From JBEDKD01 sp041172365 (lineage in GTDB: Bacteria; Cyanobacteriota; Cyanobacteriia; Cyanobacteriales; Microcoleaceae): 17,819 bases of DNA. The stretch lies in NCBI GenBank assembly GCA_041172365.1, contig JBEDKD010000026.1, forward strand, positions 1 through 17,819, written 5' to 3'. A model generated the notes under the pieces. It saw only the letters and a program-made list of their open reading frames with translations. It was not told where the DNA came from and ran no database searches. The position numbers and the translations under genes were made by a program. Below are positions 6,850 to 13,789 of the stretch, piece by piece (position 1 is the stretch's first letter; every line of letters starts with the position of its first letter).

Positions 6850-6873
6850 CTTAGGGAAGGAAAGCGCGATCGG
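6850..6873. repeat. Right copy of the 24-bp direct repeat bracketing the toxin-antitoxin pair
   Basis: This copy reads CTTAGGGAAGGAAAGCGCGA plus four bases and differs from 6101-6124 at two positions. It starts 18 bases after the toxin stop codon. The two copies are in the same orientation, 749 bases apart. Confidence 0.65.
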
Positions 6874-6988
6874 CTTCTGGTTTTAAGAAATTAACTACTA
6901 AGGTACAAAGGGCAAAAAGAGAGAAACAACTGATTATTGACAAGAGTCTTAAGTTAATGTTAGATTAAAAGAAGTCTGGTTAAATATT

Positions 6989-7033
6989 GAGGGGAAATTT
7001 ATGACACAAGAACTCATAGAGTTTTCTCCCCTC
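6989..7033 (+). promoter_or_regulatory. Hairpin enclosing a ribosome-binding-like site and short open frame start
   Basis: GAGGGG (6989-6994) can pair with CCCCTC (7028-7033), and ATGA (7001-7004) with TCAT (7014-7017), leaving a nine-base loop and an internal loop. The GAGGGG is well spaced for the ATG at 7001, which opens 19 codons ending at 7060. This could be an RNA element hiding a start site, or the decayed start of a lost gene. The evidence is sequence pairing only. Confidence 0.3.
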
Positions 7034-7070
7034 CTCATGGGATCGTTCACCGTATTATGAAACCAATGCT

Positions 7071-7168
7071 CTATTTTTCAAATAGATAAAGTTCATCTCC
7101 TTTTTGGGAAAGTTCGTACTCAGTCATTTCACCCACTTCATGGTAAAATGACTCCACCCGATTGACAG
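7071..7168 (-). pseudogene. Probable 3' remnant of a minus-strand gene
   Basis: On the minus strand this frame reads SVNRVESFYHEVGEMTEYEL and continues to DELYLFEK before a TAG at 7071-7073. It looks like a genuine C-terminus. Going further upstream it runs into the antisense of the NB-ARC gene, where the translation turns into Leu-rich nonsense. It appears to be the tail of a gene whose 5' part is gone. I do not recognise the family, and an intact small protein starting at MTEYEL is a less likely alternative. Confidence 0.35.
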
Positions 7169-7180
7169 AGTGATGAATAT

Positions 7181-8485
7181 ATGGATATTGAAGAAGTATT
7201 AAGCTTATTGGATAATAAAGTTCTGGCAAAAAGAGGAGAAGCCTTAAATGCTCAGGAAAGAGAAATTATTCGGAAAACTTGGGATGATGAAACCTACGAT
7301 GAAATGAATATTCCAGGCTACAGTCACGCCTATATAGAGCGAAAAATTTCCCCTTATTTATGGAAATTACTATCAGAAATAATGGGATATAAAGTAACTA
7401 AAACTAATTTCAAAATAGTGGCAAAAAACTTCATTAAAGAACAGAAAAATAAGTCTCTTGTCTTCAAGGCTCCCCAACGTCAAGATTGGGGAAATGTACC
7501 CGATATTTCTGTCTTTTACGATCGCGCCGGGGAACTAGAAACCCTAGAAAAATGGATTATAACAGAACATTGCCGACTGGTTGCCCTGTGGGGAATGACA
7601 GGAATTGGCAAAACTGCCCTATCAGTAAAATTAGCTCAAAAACTTCAAGATAAATTTCAATATGTCATCTGGCGAAGTCTTTGCAATGCACCACCCCTAA
7701 CCGAAATTATCAATGATTTACTCACATTTTTTTCTAATGAATTTGATCCGATTTTACCCGATAATTTAGGAAGTAGTATTTCAGCTCTCATGGATTGCTT
7801 ACAAAATTCTCGTTGTTTAATTATCTTAGATGGAATAGAGAATATTTTAGAACCGGGTCAATTTGCGGGTAAATATCAAAAAAAATATCAAGAATATGGT
7901 CGTTTATTTAAACTCATTGGGGAAGTTAATCATCAAAGTTGTTTGTTATTAACTTCTGCGGAAAAATCTCAAGAAATCGCGATGCTCGAAGGGAAAAATA
8001 GTCCGGTTCGTTCTCATAAAGTTAAGGGTTTATCCAAAAACTCCGCTCAGGAAGTTTTGAGAAAAAAAGACTTATTTGAAGAACCAGCATGGGGGGTTTT
8101 AATCGAACGCTATGAAGGGAATCCATTATATCTTAATATAGTAGCCCCGATGATTATTGATTTATTTGATGGGAAAGTGTCGGACTTTGTTCGGCAAAAT
8201 ACAACAGTTTTAGATGGAATTAAAGATGTTTTAGATCAGCATTTTGCACGACTCTCTCCCTTAGAAATGAATATTGTCTATCAACTGGCAAATACCGTCT
8301 ATCCTCTTTCTATTGAGGAATTACAAGAGAAAATTCACTCTCCTGTATCTCGTTCCCAATTAATGGAAGCCTTAAAATCTTTAGACTGGCGATCGCTCCT
8401 TGAAAAGAGAAAGGAAAATGAATCCGTTGTGTTTACACTACAAAGTGTGGTAAAAAAATATATGCTCAAGCGTTTTGATGCCTAA
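7181..8485 (+). CDS. Short HTH / NB-ARC STAND ATPase
   Basis: This is a 434-residue STAND-class signalling ATPase. Residues 1-90 match the N-terminal helix-turn-helix-like region common in cyanobacterial NB-ARC proteins (VLAKRGEALNAQEREIIRKTW, SPYLWKLLSE, VTKTNF). A typical linker PDISVFYDRAGELETLEKWI leads into the NB-ARC core. Walker A is GMTGIGKT (138-145), Walker B is LIILDGIE (213-220), with LTSAEKS (257-263) and GNPLYL (313-318) as the sensor and GxP-type motifs. A winged-helix-like region follows, and the protein stops at 434. Most cyanobacterial relatives continue into WD40, TPR or pentapeptide repeats; these are absent here. The kinase gene starts 20 bases downstream, so the two are probably one operon. 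It probably switches between ADP and ATP states and oligomerises; its ligand is unknown. Confidence 0.85.
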   Translation: MDIEEVLSLLDNKVLAKRGEALNAQEREIIRKTWDDETYDEMNIPGYSHAYIERKISPYLWKLLSEIMGYKVTKTNFKIVAKNFIKEQKNKSLVFKAPQRQDWGNVPDISVFYDRAGELETLEKWIITEHCRLVALWGMTGIGKTALSVKLAQKLQDKFQYVIWRSLCNAPPLTEIINDLLTFFSNEFDPILPDNLGSSISALMDCLQNSRCLIILDGIENILEPGQFAGKYQKKYQEYGRLFKLIGEVNHQSCLLLTSAEKSQEIAMLEGKNSPVRSHKVKGLSKNSAQEVLRKKDLFEEPAWGVLIERYEGNPLYLNIVAPMIIDLFDGKVSDFVRQNTTVLDGIKDVLDQHFARLSPLEMNIVYQLANTVYPLSIEELQEKIHSPVSRSQLMEALKSLDWRSLLEKRKENESVVFTLQSVVKKYMLKRFDA

Positions 8486-8505
8486 GTTAATCGGTGGAAA
8501 TAATT

Positions 8506-10098
8506 ATGATTCAAGAAGGAAATCTCATAAATAATCGTGTTCGGGTTGTCAAACGTCTCAGTCAAGGGGGGTTTGGTGAAACCTTTGAAGTTGATGATAA
8601 GGGAACGCGTAAAGTCCTCAAAATCTTACACTTACATCATTTTTCCGATCCCGAACAACAACAAAAAGTGATTACACTTTTTCAGCGAGAAGCCACTGTT
8701 TTAATGCAATTAAATCATCCGGGTATTCCCCACGTCGAACCCGATGGATATTTCACTTTCCTAGAGGAAAATATCACCCGTTATGGTTTAGTAATGGAGA
8801 AAATCGACGGAAAAACTTTACAGGAATGGTTAGAAGATAAATCCGATCAACCCATTTCTCAACAATTGGCTCTTGACTGGTTAAAACAATTAATCTCTAT
8901 TTTAGAACATTTGCATAAAAATAATTATTTTCATCGGGATATTAAGCCATCCAATATTATGATAAAACCCGATGGAACACTTGTGTTAATTGATTTTGGT
9001 AGTGTTAAGGAACTTACGGGAAGTTATCTGGCTAAATTAGTGGAAGATGGGGAAGCTACTAAATTATATACTCCGGGTTATGCACCTAAAGAACAAATAG
9101 AGGGAAAACCTCTACCCCAATCTGATTTTTTTGCTCTGGGTTGTACTTTCGTTTATTTATTAACAGGAACAAGCCCGGTAAACATCCCAAGGGATGATTT
9201 GACGGATACTTTAATTTGGCGTAATTTAGTCCCTAATCTCTGTGAAGATTTAGGCGATTTAATTGATGATTTTATGGCGATTCTTCCGACACAACGTCCC
9301 CAAAATACCCACGAAATTTGGCAACGAATTACGGAAATTGAGTCGGTTCTTTTTGTTCCCCAAAAATGCGAAAAGGTACAGCGAATACCCTCTCTAATCC
9401 TTAATCAAAATCTTATAGAAATCTCCATCTCCAAAAACTATTGTAGGGTAGGCATTAGCCTGCCTTTAACCTACCTGATTTTTAGGAGAGGTCTTATAAA
9501 TATGGTTAAAATAGGGGCGATCTCGGTGGTGTTGGGGGGCGCGATCGCGTTTCCGGCAGTGCCAGAGATAGCTAATGATCAAGGGTACGAGTATCATGTA
9601 AAGAAACAATTAAATATGGCAGAAATTTACTATAAATTGGCTCTATTATTTCGACCGAACTATGGTCGACCAAATTACAATTTAGGAGCGATTTATGAGG
9701 AGAGAGGACAGATAAATTTAGCGCGTGAGTTTTATCAAAAGTCGATCGCGGTAAGTCAATTTGGCAAAGCTTATTATAAATTAGGGAATTTGGACTTTAA
9801 GCAGGGGAACTATCGTCAGGCTTTTGACTTGTTTATGAAGGGTTTAAAGGAGACTGGAGATGATCAAGTCAGGCATAATATACGTATTAGTTTGGCTAGG
9901 TTACTCATGGTGCAAGGGCAATATGTCCAAGCTAGAAAATCTCTGGAAGCCGCGATCGCGCTTAAGAGTAACTCTCCTGAGTTAAAAGATCCCGCCGGAG
10001 TCTCTGTTGACTGCTTACTCACAGAGTTACGCAAAGCAGAGCGCGATGAAAAAGGTGCAAAGTTAGAACTAATAAAATGTCAAAATGTAGTACCATAG
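8506..10098 (+). CDS. Membrane Ser/Thr protein kinase with C-terminal TPRs
   Basis: The 530-residue product starts at the ATG at 8506, chosen because GGTGGA lies seven bases upstream; an in-frame GTG at 8494 overlaps that site. Residues 8-276 are a Hanks-type kinase: glycine loop GGFGET (21-26), Lys39 in VLKIL, HRDIKPSN with catalytic Asp145, DFGS with Asp163, and DFFALG with Asp207. The APE position reads APKE, where cyanobacterial kinases usually have APPE. A probable membrane helix lies at about 333-353, followed by tetratricopeptide repeats at about 361-490, so the TPRs may be outside the cytoplasm. Residues 313-323 are encoded by a palindromic element. It follows the NB-ARC gene by 20 bases. 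The kinase is probably active; its substrates are unknown. Confidence 0.88.
   Translation: MIQEGNLINNRVRVVKRLSQGGFGETFEVDDKGTRKVLKILHLHHFSDPEQQQKVITLFQREATVLMQLNHPGIPHVEPDGYFTFLEENITRYGLVMEKIDGKTLQEWLEDKSDQPISQQLALDWLKQLISILEHLHKNNYFHRDIKPSNIMIKPDGTLVLIDFGSVKELTGSYLAKLVEDGEATKLYTPGYAPKEQIEGKPLPQSDFFALGCTFVYLLTGTSPVNIPRDDLTDTLIWRNLVPNLCEDLGDLIDDFMAILPTQRPQNTHEIWQRITEIESVLFVPQKCEKVQRIPSLILNQNLIEISISKNYCRVGISLPLTYLIFRRGLINMVKIGAISVVLGGAIAFPAVPEIANDQGYEYHVKKQLNMAEIYYKLALLFRPNYGRPNYNLGAIYEERGQINLAREFYQKSIAVSQFGKAYYKLGNLDFKQGNYRQAFDLFMKGLKETGDDQVRHNIRISLARLLMVQGQYVQARKSLEAAIALKSNSPELKDPAGVSVDCLLTELRKAERDEKGAKLELIKCQNVVP
9443..9474. repeat. Palindromic element inside the kinase gene
   Basis: GTAGG (9443-9447) pairs with CCTAC (9470-9474), and inside it GGTAGGC (9447-9453) pairs with GCCTGCC (9458-9464) with one G-T mismatch and the loop ATTA. 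It resembles the GTAGGGTGGGCA-type palindromes scattered in cyanobacterial genomes. It sits in frame in the linker between the kinase domain and the membrane helix. Confidence 0.5.
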
Positions 10099-10113
10099 CT
10101 CTCAGAATCATAA

Positions 10114-10140
10114 AAGAGGGTCTGAAGGCAGACACCTCTT
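10114..10140. terminator. Hairpin after the kinase gene
   Basis: AAGAGG (10114-10119) pairs with CCTCTT (10135-10140), and TCTG with CAGA inside it around the loop AAGG. It lies between the kinase (plus) and the small membrane protein (minus), whose 3' ends converge, so it may end transcripts from both sides. There is no T-run on the plus strand. Confidence 0.5.
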
Positions 10141-10179
10141 AATGATAGAGTGATTGCACAAAGACTGTCGGCAAGAGGA

Positions 10180-10404
10180 TTAAATCTGATTCTTAATCTG
10201 ATTGCGAACCGTTTTACCACACTCCGGCTTTTCGAGAGACTCGCGAGAGTTAAAGAGATTTTCGTAGTTTGGGGTTGGGGCGGGAGACGCGATCACCGAA
10301 GTGGATGTCGGACGACTATTAATTGGGCCAAAAACATTGCCCGCGATAAAGGAGATCACCGCGACAACAACAAATTTTTCCACTTTGGTAACATACATAG
10401 ACAT
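10180..10404 (-). CDS. Small single-pass membrane protein of unknown function
   Basis: This 74-residue open frame starts MSMYVTKVEK, has one hydrophobic segment at about 10-27 (FVVVAVISFIAGNVFG), then a Pro/Ser/Thr-rich stretch (27-46) and a polar tail with a single Cys and NQIKNQI at the end. This layout of membrane anchor, flexible linker and short tail is typical of a real small membrane protein. The overlapping plus-strand frame (10150-10425) is Arg/Trp-rich and implausible. AGGAAG lies upstream of the start. It is the only minus-strand gene inside the signalling island and is divergent from the DUF1822 gene. I do not recognise a family. Confidence 0.5.
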   Translation of the reverse strand: MSMYVTKVEKFVVVAVISFIAGNVFGPINSRPTSTSVIASPAPTPNYENLFNSRESLEKPECGKTVRNQIKNQI

Positions 10405-10450
10405 AATCAGTTAACTTCCTGTTGAATATTTCACGAATGATTTATCAGTT

Positions 10451-10464
10451 CGATATTTATATCG
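10451..10464. promoter_or_regulatory. Short perfect inverted repeat in a divergent promoter region
   Basis: CGATAT-TT-ATATCG lies midway between the divergent small membrane protein and the DUF1822 gene. Farther right, GATC words recur (CAGATCAG 10489-10496, CTGATCAG 10513-10520, TGATCT 10522-10527 and 10533-10538). These may be operator half-sites for a regulator of one or both genes. The function is inferred from position only. Confidence 0.3.
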
Positions 10465-10574
10465 TTACTGAGGTGTCTGAATTTATCCAGATCAGAAAAG
10501 AACAATAAAATACTGATCAGGTGATCTCAAATTGATCTTGACAATCCCTTAATCGCTAATAGGAAGGTATAAAT

Positions 10575-11567
10575 ATGCAAAATACTATGAAAGCTTCTCA
10601 GGCAGGAAAAACCAAGATTAAGGAAGCTAGAGAAAATAAAGGTTGGACGATAGATGATCCAAAATGGCTTGAGGAGGCAAGTAAAGTCCGAGATCCCAAT
10701 TGGCAAGGAGAAGAAGAGCTACCTAAAGGCATATCCTGGGGAACCTGGAGTCGTTTTTTGGCGGCAAAACGCCCCATTAATACTCCGGCTTTCCGGGCTT
10801 ATTGCCAGGTTTTAGGACTTCACTGGGAAGATATATCTGAGCAAAAGCAAACTCAGACTTCAAACATAAATCAAACATCTGAGGCAACATGGTTGCTCAT
10901 TTTGAGTGCCACTCTTAAGGAAGTTGATAAACCAAAAGCAGAAGCTATAGTGGCACATTTGCGGCAATTTTTGGAAGATACCCAATTGACATTACAGAGA
11001 ATTGAAGAGGGTAGTGTCGTCCTAGTTTTAAAAGGTTCCCAAGAAGCCTTTGAAGTGATTGAGGCTCTCTTCCAATCCAGTCAACTAACACACTTATTAG
11101 GTATTCCTGTGGAAAATGTGTGTGTCGATTTGGCGATTTCAACTCCTGTCAACTTGAGTCAATGGTTACAGAATAATTTTACGGAAGCAATTCAGGCAGG
11201 ATGGCAGACACTTCAAGAAATTTTGGGGACAACAACATTAACACCTGCTTTTAGAGCTAATGCCGTGAAACGCGCTAAACAGATCCAATTACCCGACGAT
11301 CGCGCCTTAGCCTTAATTATCGAGCTAAAACCCGCCGAAAACCAAGAAATCAGCACAAATTTGGGAGTATATCCCATTGGTAATCAAACTTATCTCCCAG
11401 AAAATCTCAAACTCACTGTCTATGAATCAGGAGAAATTTTAGCAGAAGTTTCCGCCCCAAGCCAGAGTGAGGGAATGCTACAACCGTTATTCTTTTTACC
11501 AGGGGAAAATTTCACAGTCGAATTGCTTATGGGCGATTTCATCTATAGAGAAGATTTTGAAATTTAA
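10575..11567 (+). CDS. HTH-like / DUF1822 protein
   Basis: This 330-residue protein has three parts. Residues 1-90 form an HTH-like region of cyanobacterial type (KIKEARENKGWTIDDPKWLEEAS, then GISWGTWSRFLAAKRPIN and FRAYCQVLGLHWEDI). Residues 103-186 match a conserved module often found in cyanobacterial signalling proteins (IVAHLRQFLEDT, LTLQRIEEGSVVLVLKGSQE). Residues 192-330 fit DUF1822 (VNLSQWLQNNF, AGWQTL, FRANAVKRAKQI, NQTYLPENLKL, FFLPGENFTVELLMGD). Its role is unknown. DUF1822 genes are recurrently found directly before CHAT-domain genes in cyanobacteria, as here, with an 18-base gap. A good ribosome site (AGGAAGG, 10561-10567) supports the ATG at 10575. It is probably co-expressed and functionally tied to the protease. 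Confidence 0.8.
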   Translation: MQNTMKASQAGKTKIKEARENKGWTIDDPKWLEEASKVRDPNWQGEEELPKGISWGTWSRFLAAKRPINTPAFRAYCQVLGLHWEDISEQKQTQTSNINQTSEATWLLILSATLKEVDKPKAEAIVAHLRQFLEDTQLTLQRIEEGSVVLVLKGSQEAFEVIEALFQSSQLTHLLGIPVENVCVDLAISTPVNLSQWLQNNFTEAIQAGWQTLQEILGTTTLTPAFRANAVKRAKQIQLPDDRALALIIELKPAENQEISTNLGVYPIGNQTYLPENLKLTVYESGEILAEVSAPSQSEGMLQPLFFLPGENFTVELLMGDFIYREDFEI

Positions 11568-11585
11568 TCAGAGGGCAGGGAAAAA

Positions 11586-13673
11586 ATGGCTGTAGTAAAA
11601 TTAGTCTTTTTAAAGCTCAAAAACGGCGACTTTAATCAGGGATTTGAAGTCACTCTACGAATAATGACACAACCTTACACTTCTTCTTTTATCGAAGTTG
11701 AAGGTAGGTTTCCCCCTGCCCCACATATTCCCGAAATCTATCAAAATTGGCGCAGAGCCTATTTAAAGATGCACTGGTTTGTTCGGGGAAGAAAGGAAGA
11801 AGCTACCCCCAACGTGGGTGGTATTCTCGAAGACTGTCAGGCATCCTCTCAAAAATTAAGAGATAGTATCAAAAATTGGCTGAATTATTCCCCGATACAG
11901 GAGTTTCAAAAAATCAGAGAAGCCTTGTTGAGAGGAGAATTAAAGAGAGAAGAAGAAATTAAGGTAATCCTTCAAACTCAGGATGAGTTACTCAAGAAAC
12001 TCCCTTGGTTAGAATGGGATTTATTTTCAGAGATATATACCCAAGCGGAAATTGTATTGAGTCCACCGGAAAACTCAGTTATTCCCAGAACCTACACCCC
12101 AGAAACTTCTAAATCTCACATCAAACTGTTAGCAATTTTGGGTAATAATGAAGGGATTAATATTGAGGCTGATCGTGCTTTTCTCAATAATTTACCTCAT
12201 ACAAAACCCGTCTTTCTCACAGAACCAAAACGAGCAGAATTGAGCGATAACCTTTGGGAAAAAAACTGGGATATTCTATTTTTTGCTGGTCACAGTTCCA
12301 GTGATAGCTGCAACGGTAATATTGATATCAATCCCCAGGAAAAACTCCCCGTGAGTCAGTTAAAGCATGGTTTAATACGCGCAATAGAACGGGGTTTGCA
12401 GTTAGCAATTTTTAATTCTTGTGATGGATTAAAATTAGCCGAAAATTTAGCAGATTTGCACATTCCCCTAGTGATAGTCATGGGAGAACCTGTACCCGAT
12501 CGCGTGGCACAAGGGTTTTTAAAATATTTTCTCAGTGCCTATTCTAGTGGCGAATCTTTATATATGGCTGTACGGAAAGCACGCGATCGTCTGGATACAG
12601 AAGGTTTAAATCAGCAATTTCCGGGTGCAACTTGGCTGCCAATCATTTATCAAAATCCTACAGTAGAACCTCCTACTTGGAAAGGGTTTCTTCCACCTCC
12701 CAGATGGAAACGCGATCGCGTCTTGAGTGGCCATCAAGACATAGTAAAAGTAGTCACGATTAGTCCCAAAGGCAACATAATGGCCAGTGGCAGTCTCGAT
12801 AAAACCATCAAACTTTGGAACTTACAAACAGGAGAACTCCTCCACACCCTCACAGGGCATTCAACAGCAATAATATCCCTCGCATTTAGTCCCGATGGCA
12901 ACACCCTCGCGAGTGCAAGTAACATGGAATTACTCAACGGCGGCACAATTAAATTATGGAATGTTAACACTGGAAACCTCATCGAAACCTTGGGAAGTTC
13001 TCCCATTTCTCTTCGTACTAGCTGTCTAGCTTTCTCCCCAGACGGACAAACTCTCGCGAGTGGACAGATTGGCGTGACAGCCCTTTCTTCTATTATTAAT
13101 CTCTGGAATTTCGCGACTAAAAAAATCACTGCTAAACTCAGGGGACACGGTTGGGAAGTCAATTCCATCGCCTTTAGCACCGATGGACAAATTCTCGTCA
13201 GCGGTGCTATGGATTGTTCTATTAAAGTTTGGAATTGGCATCGAGAAAAACTACTTTATACTCTTAATAGACCTGAACCTGATGAGTGGGTGGCTTCTAT
13301 GGTATCTTGGTTCGATTCTTCTCTGGGAATGATTTTGTGTGTTGCCATTAGCCCTGATAATTTAATGATCGCGAGTTGCGGTTCCGATCAACCGATAAAA
13401 CTGTGGAATGCTCAGACAGGAAAAGAAGTGCGTACCCTCACTGAGCATACTGATACTGTTTATTCCCTTTCCTTTAGTCCCGATGGCAAAACCCTTGCCA
13501 GTGGTAGTGCAGATAATACTATTAAAATTTGGAATTTTCACACAGGTGAACTGTTACAGACTCTCGAACATTTAGGTCCGGTAAAATCTGTGGCTTTTAG
13601 TAGTGTAGATGCCAAAACTTTAGTCAGTGGTAGTGCCGATAATACTATTAAAATTTGGCGTTTATCTCCTTAA
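11586..13673 (+). CDS. CHAT-domain caspase-like protease fused to seven WD40 repeats
   Basis: The product has 695 residues. Residues 1-160 are the N-terminal region typical of cyanobacterial CHAT proteins that follow DUF1822 genes (KLVFLKL, QGFEVTL, EVEGRFPPAP, ILEDCQASSQKLRDS). The CHAT protease domain spans about 165-358, with the catalytic pair His236 (LFFAGHSSSD) and Cys279 (FNSCDG), both intact, and VMGEPVPDRVAQ and ATWLPIIYQNP later. After PPTW, where relatives I know usually continue into a CHASE2 membrane sensor, this protein enters WD40 repeats from 379 to 695. I count seven (starting near 379, 423, 471, 519, 561, 619 and 661), enough to close one propeller; the fifth holds an insert of about 15 residues. 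There is no membrane segment. AGGG at 11577-11580 supports the start. It is a probable cytosolic cysteine protease gated by WD40 ligand or partner binding. Confidence 0.88.
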   Translation: MAVVKLVFLKLKNGDFNQGFEVTLRIMTQPYTSSFIEVEGRFPPAPHIPEIYQNWRRAYLKMHWFVRGRKEEATPNVGGILEDCQASSQKLRDSIKNWLNYSPIQEFQKIREALLRGELKREEEIKVILQTQDELLKKLPWLEWDLFSEIYTQAEIVLSPPENSVIPRTYTPETSKSHIKLLAILGNNEGINIEADRAFLNNLPHTKPVFLTEPKRAELSDNLWEKNWDILFFAGHSSSDSCNGNIDINPQEKLPVSQLKHGLIRAIERGLQLAIFNSCDGLKLAENLADLHIPLVIVMGEPVPDRVAQGFLKYFLSAYSSGESLYMAVRKARDRLDTEGLNQQFPGATWLPIIYQNPTVEPPTWKGFLPPPRWKRDRVLSGHQDIVKVVTISPKGNIMASGSLDKTIKLWNLQTGELLHTLTGHSTAIISLAFSPDGNTLASASNMELLNGGTIKLWNVNTGNLIETLGSSPISLRTSCLAFSPDGQTLASGQIGVTALSSIINLWNFATKKITAKLRGHGWEVNSIAFSTDGQILVSGAMDCSIKVWNWHREKLLYTLNRPEPDEWVASMVSWFDSSLGMILCVAISPDNLMIASCGSDQPIKLWNAQTGKEVRTLTEHTDTVYSLSFSPDGKTLASGSADNTIKIWNFHTGELLQTLEHLGPVKSVAFSSVDAKTLVSGSADNTIKIWRLSP

Positions 13674-13727
13674 TATTTCGGCACATTTTCGGCAAATTTT
13701 ATGCGCGATCGTGCTGTCTGTCGTGTA

Positions 13728-13750
13728 GGGACACGGCACTGCCGTGTCCC
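13728..13750. terminator. Perfect palindrome between convergent genes
   Basis: GGGACACGGCA (13728-13738) and TGCCGTGTCCC (13740-13750) form an 11-bp stem separated by one base. It sits 54 bases after the CHAT-WD40 stop and before the 3' end of the minus-strand PilB-like gene, so it can terminate in either direction. The GGGACACGGCA palindrome is also a familiar dispersed cyanobacterial repeat. Confidence 0.6.
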
Positions 13751-13785
13751 TTCCTTCTACCTTCTACCTTCTACCTTCTTCCTTA
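13751..13785. repeat. Heptamer array, five units (TTCCTTC / TACCTTC)
   Basis: The units TTCCTTC, TACCTTC, TACCTTC, TACCTTC and TTCCTTA follow directly on the palindrome. On the opposite strand the units are GAAGGTA and GAAGGAA; the latter is a rotation of the GAAGAAG unit in the pipX-pipY array, so this belongs to the same heptamer family in the opposite orientation. Confidence 0.75.
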
Positions 13786-13789
13786 ATGA

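Larger units (their letters stand above)
6832..7180. other. Intergenic region before the signalling island
   Basis: These 349 bases hold the right copy of the 24-bp repeat (6850-6873), a ribosome-site-like GAGGGG followed by a 19-codon open frame inside a hairpin (6989-7060), and a minus-strand coding-like fragment ending at 7071. A TAAAAT at 7144-7149 could be a -10 element for the NB-ARC gene, but no matching -35 is clear. Confidence 0.5.

Noticed and set aside
7162..7167. Perfect TTGACA just before the NB-ARC gene
   Set aside because: It lies only 13 bases before the start codon and has no -10 element after it, so it cannot be this gene's promoter.
10150..10425. Plus-strand 91-residue frame opposite the small membrane protein
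   Set aside because: Arg/Trp/His-rich composition with no recognisable features; the minus-strand frame gives a credible membrane protein.
12734..13241. Minus-strand frames of 148 and 71 residues opposite the WD40 repeats
   Set aside because: They are shadows of the repetitive WD40 coding sequence; the plus strand has clear domain motifs throughout.
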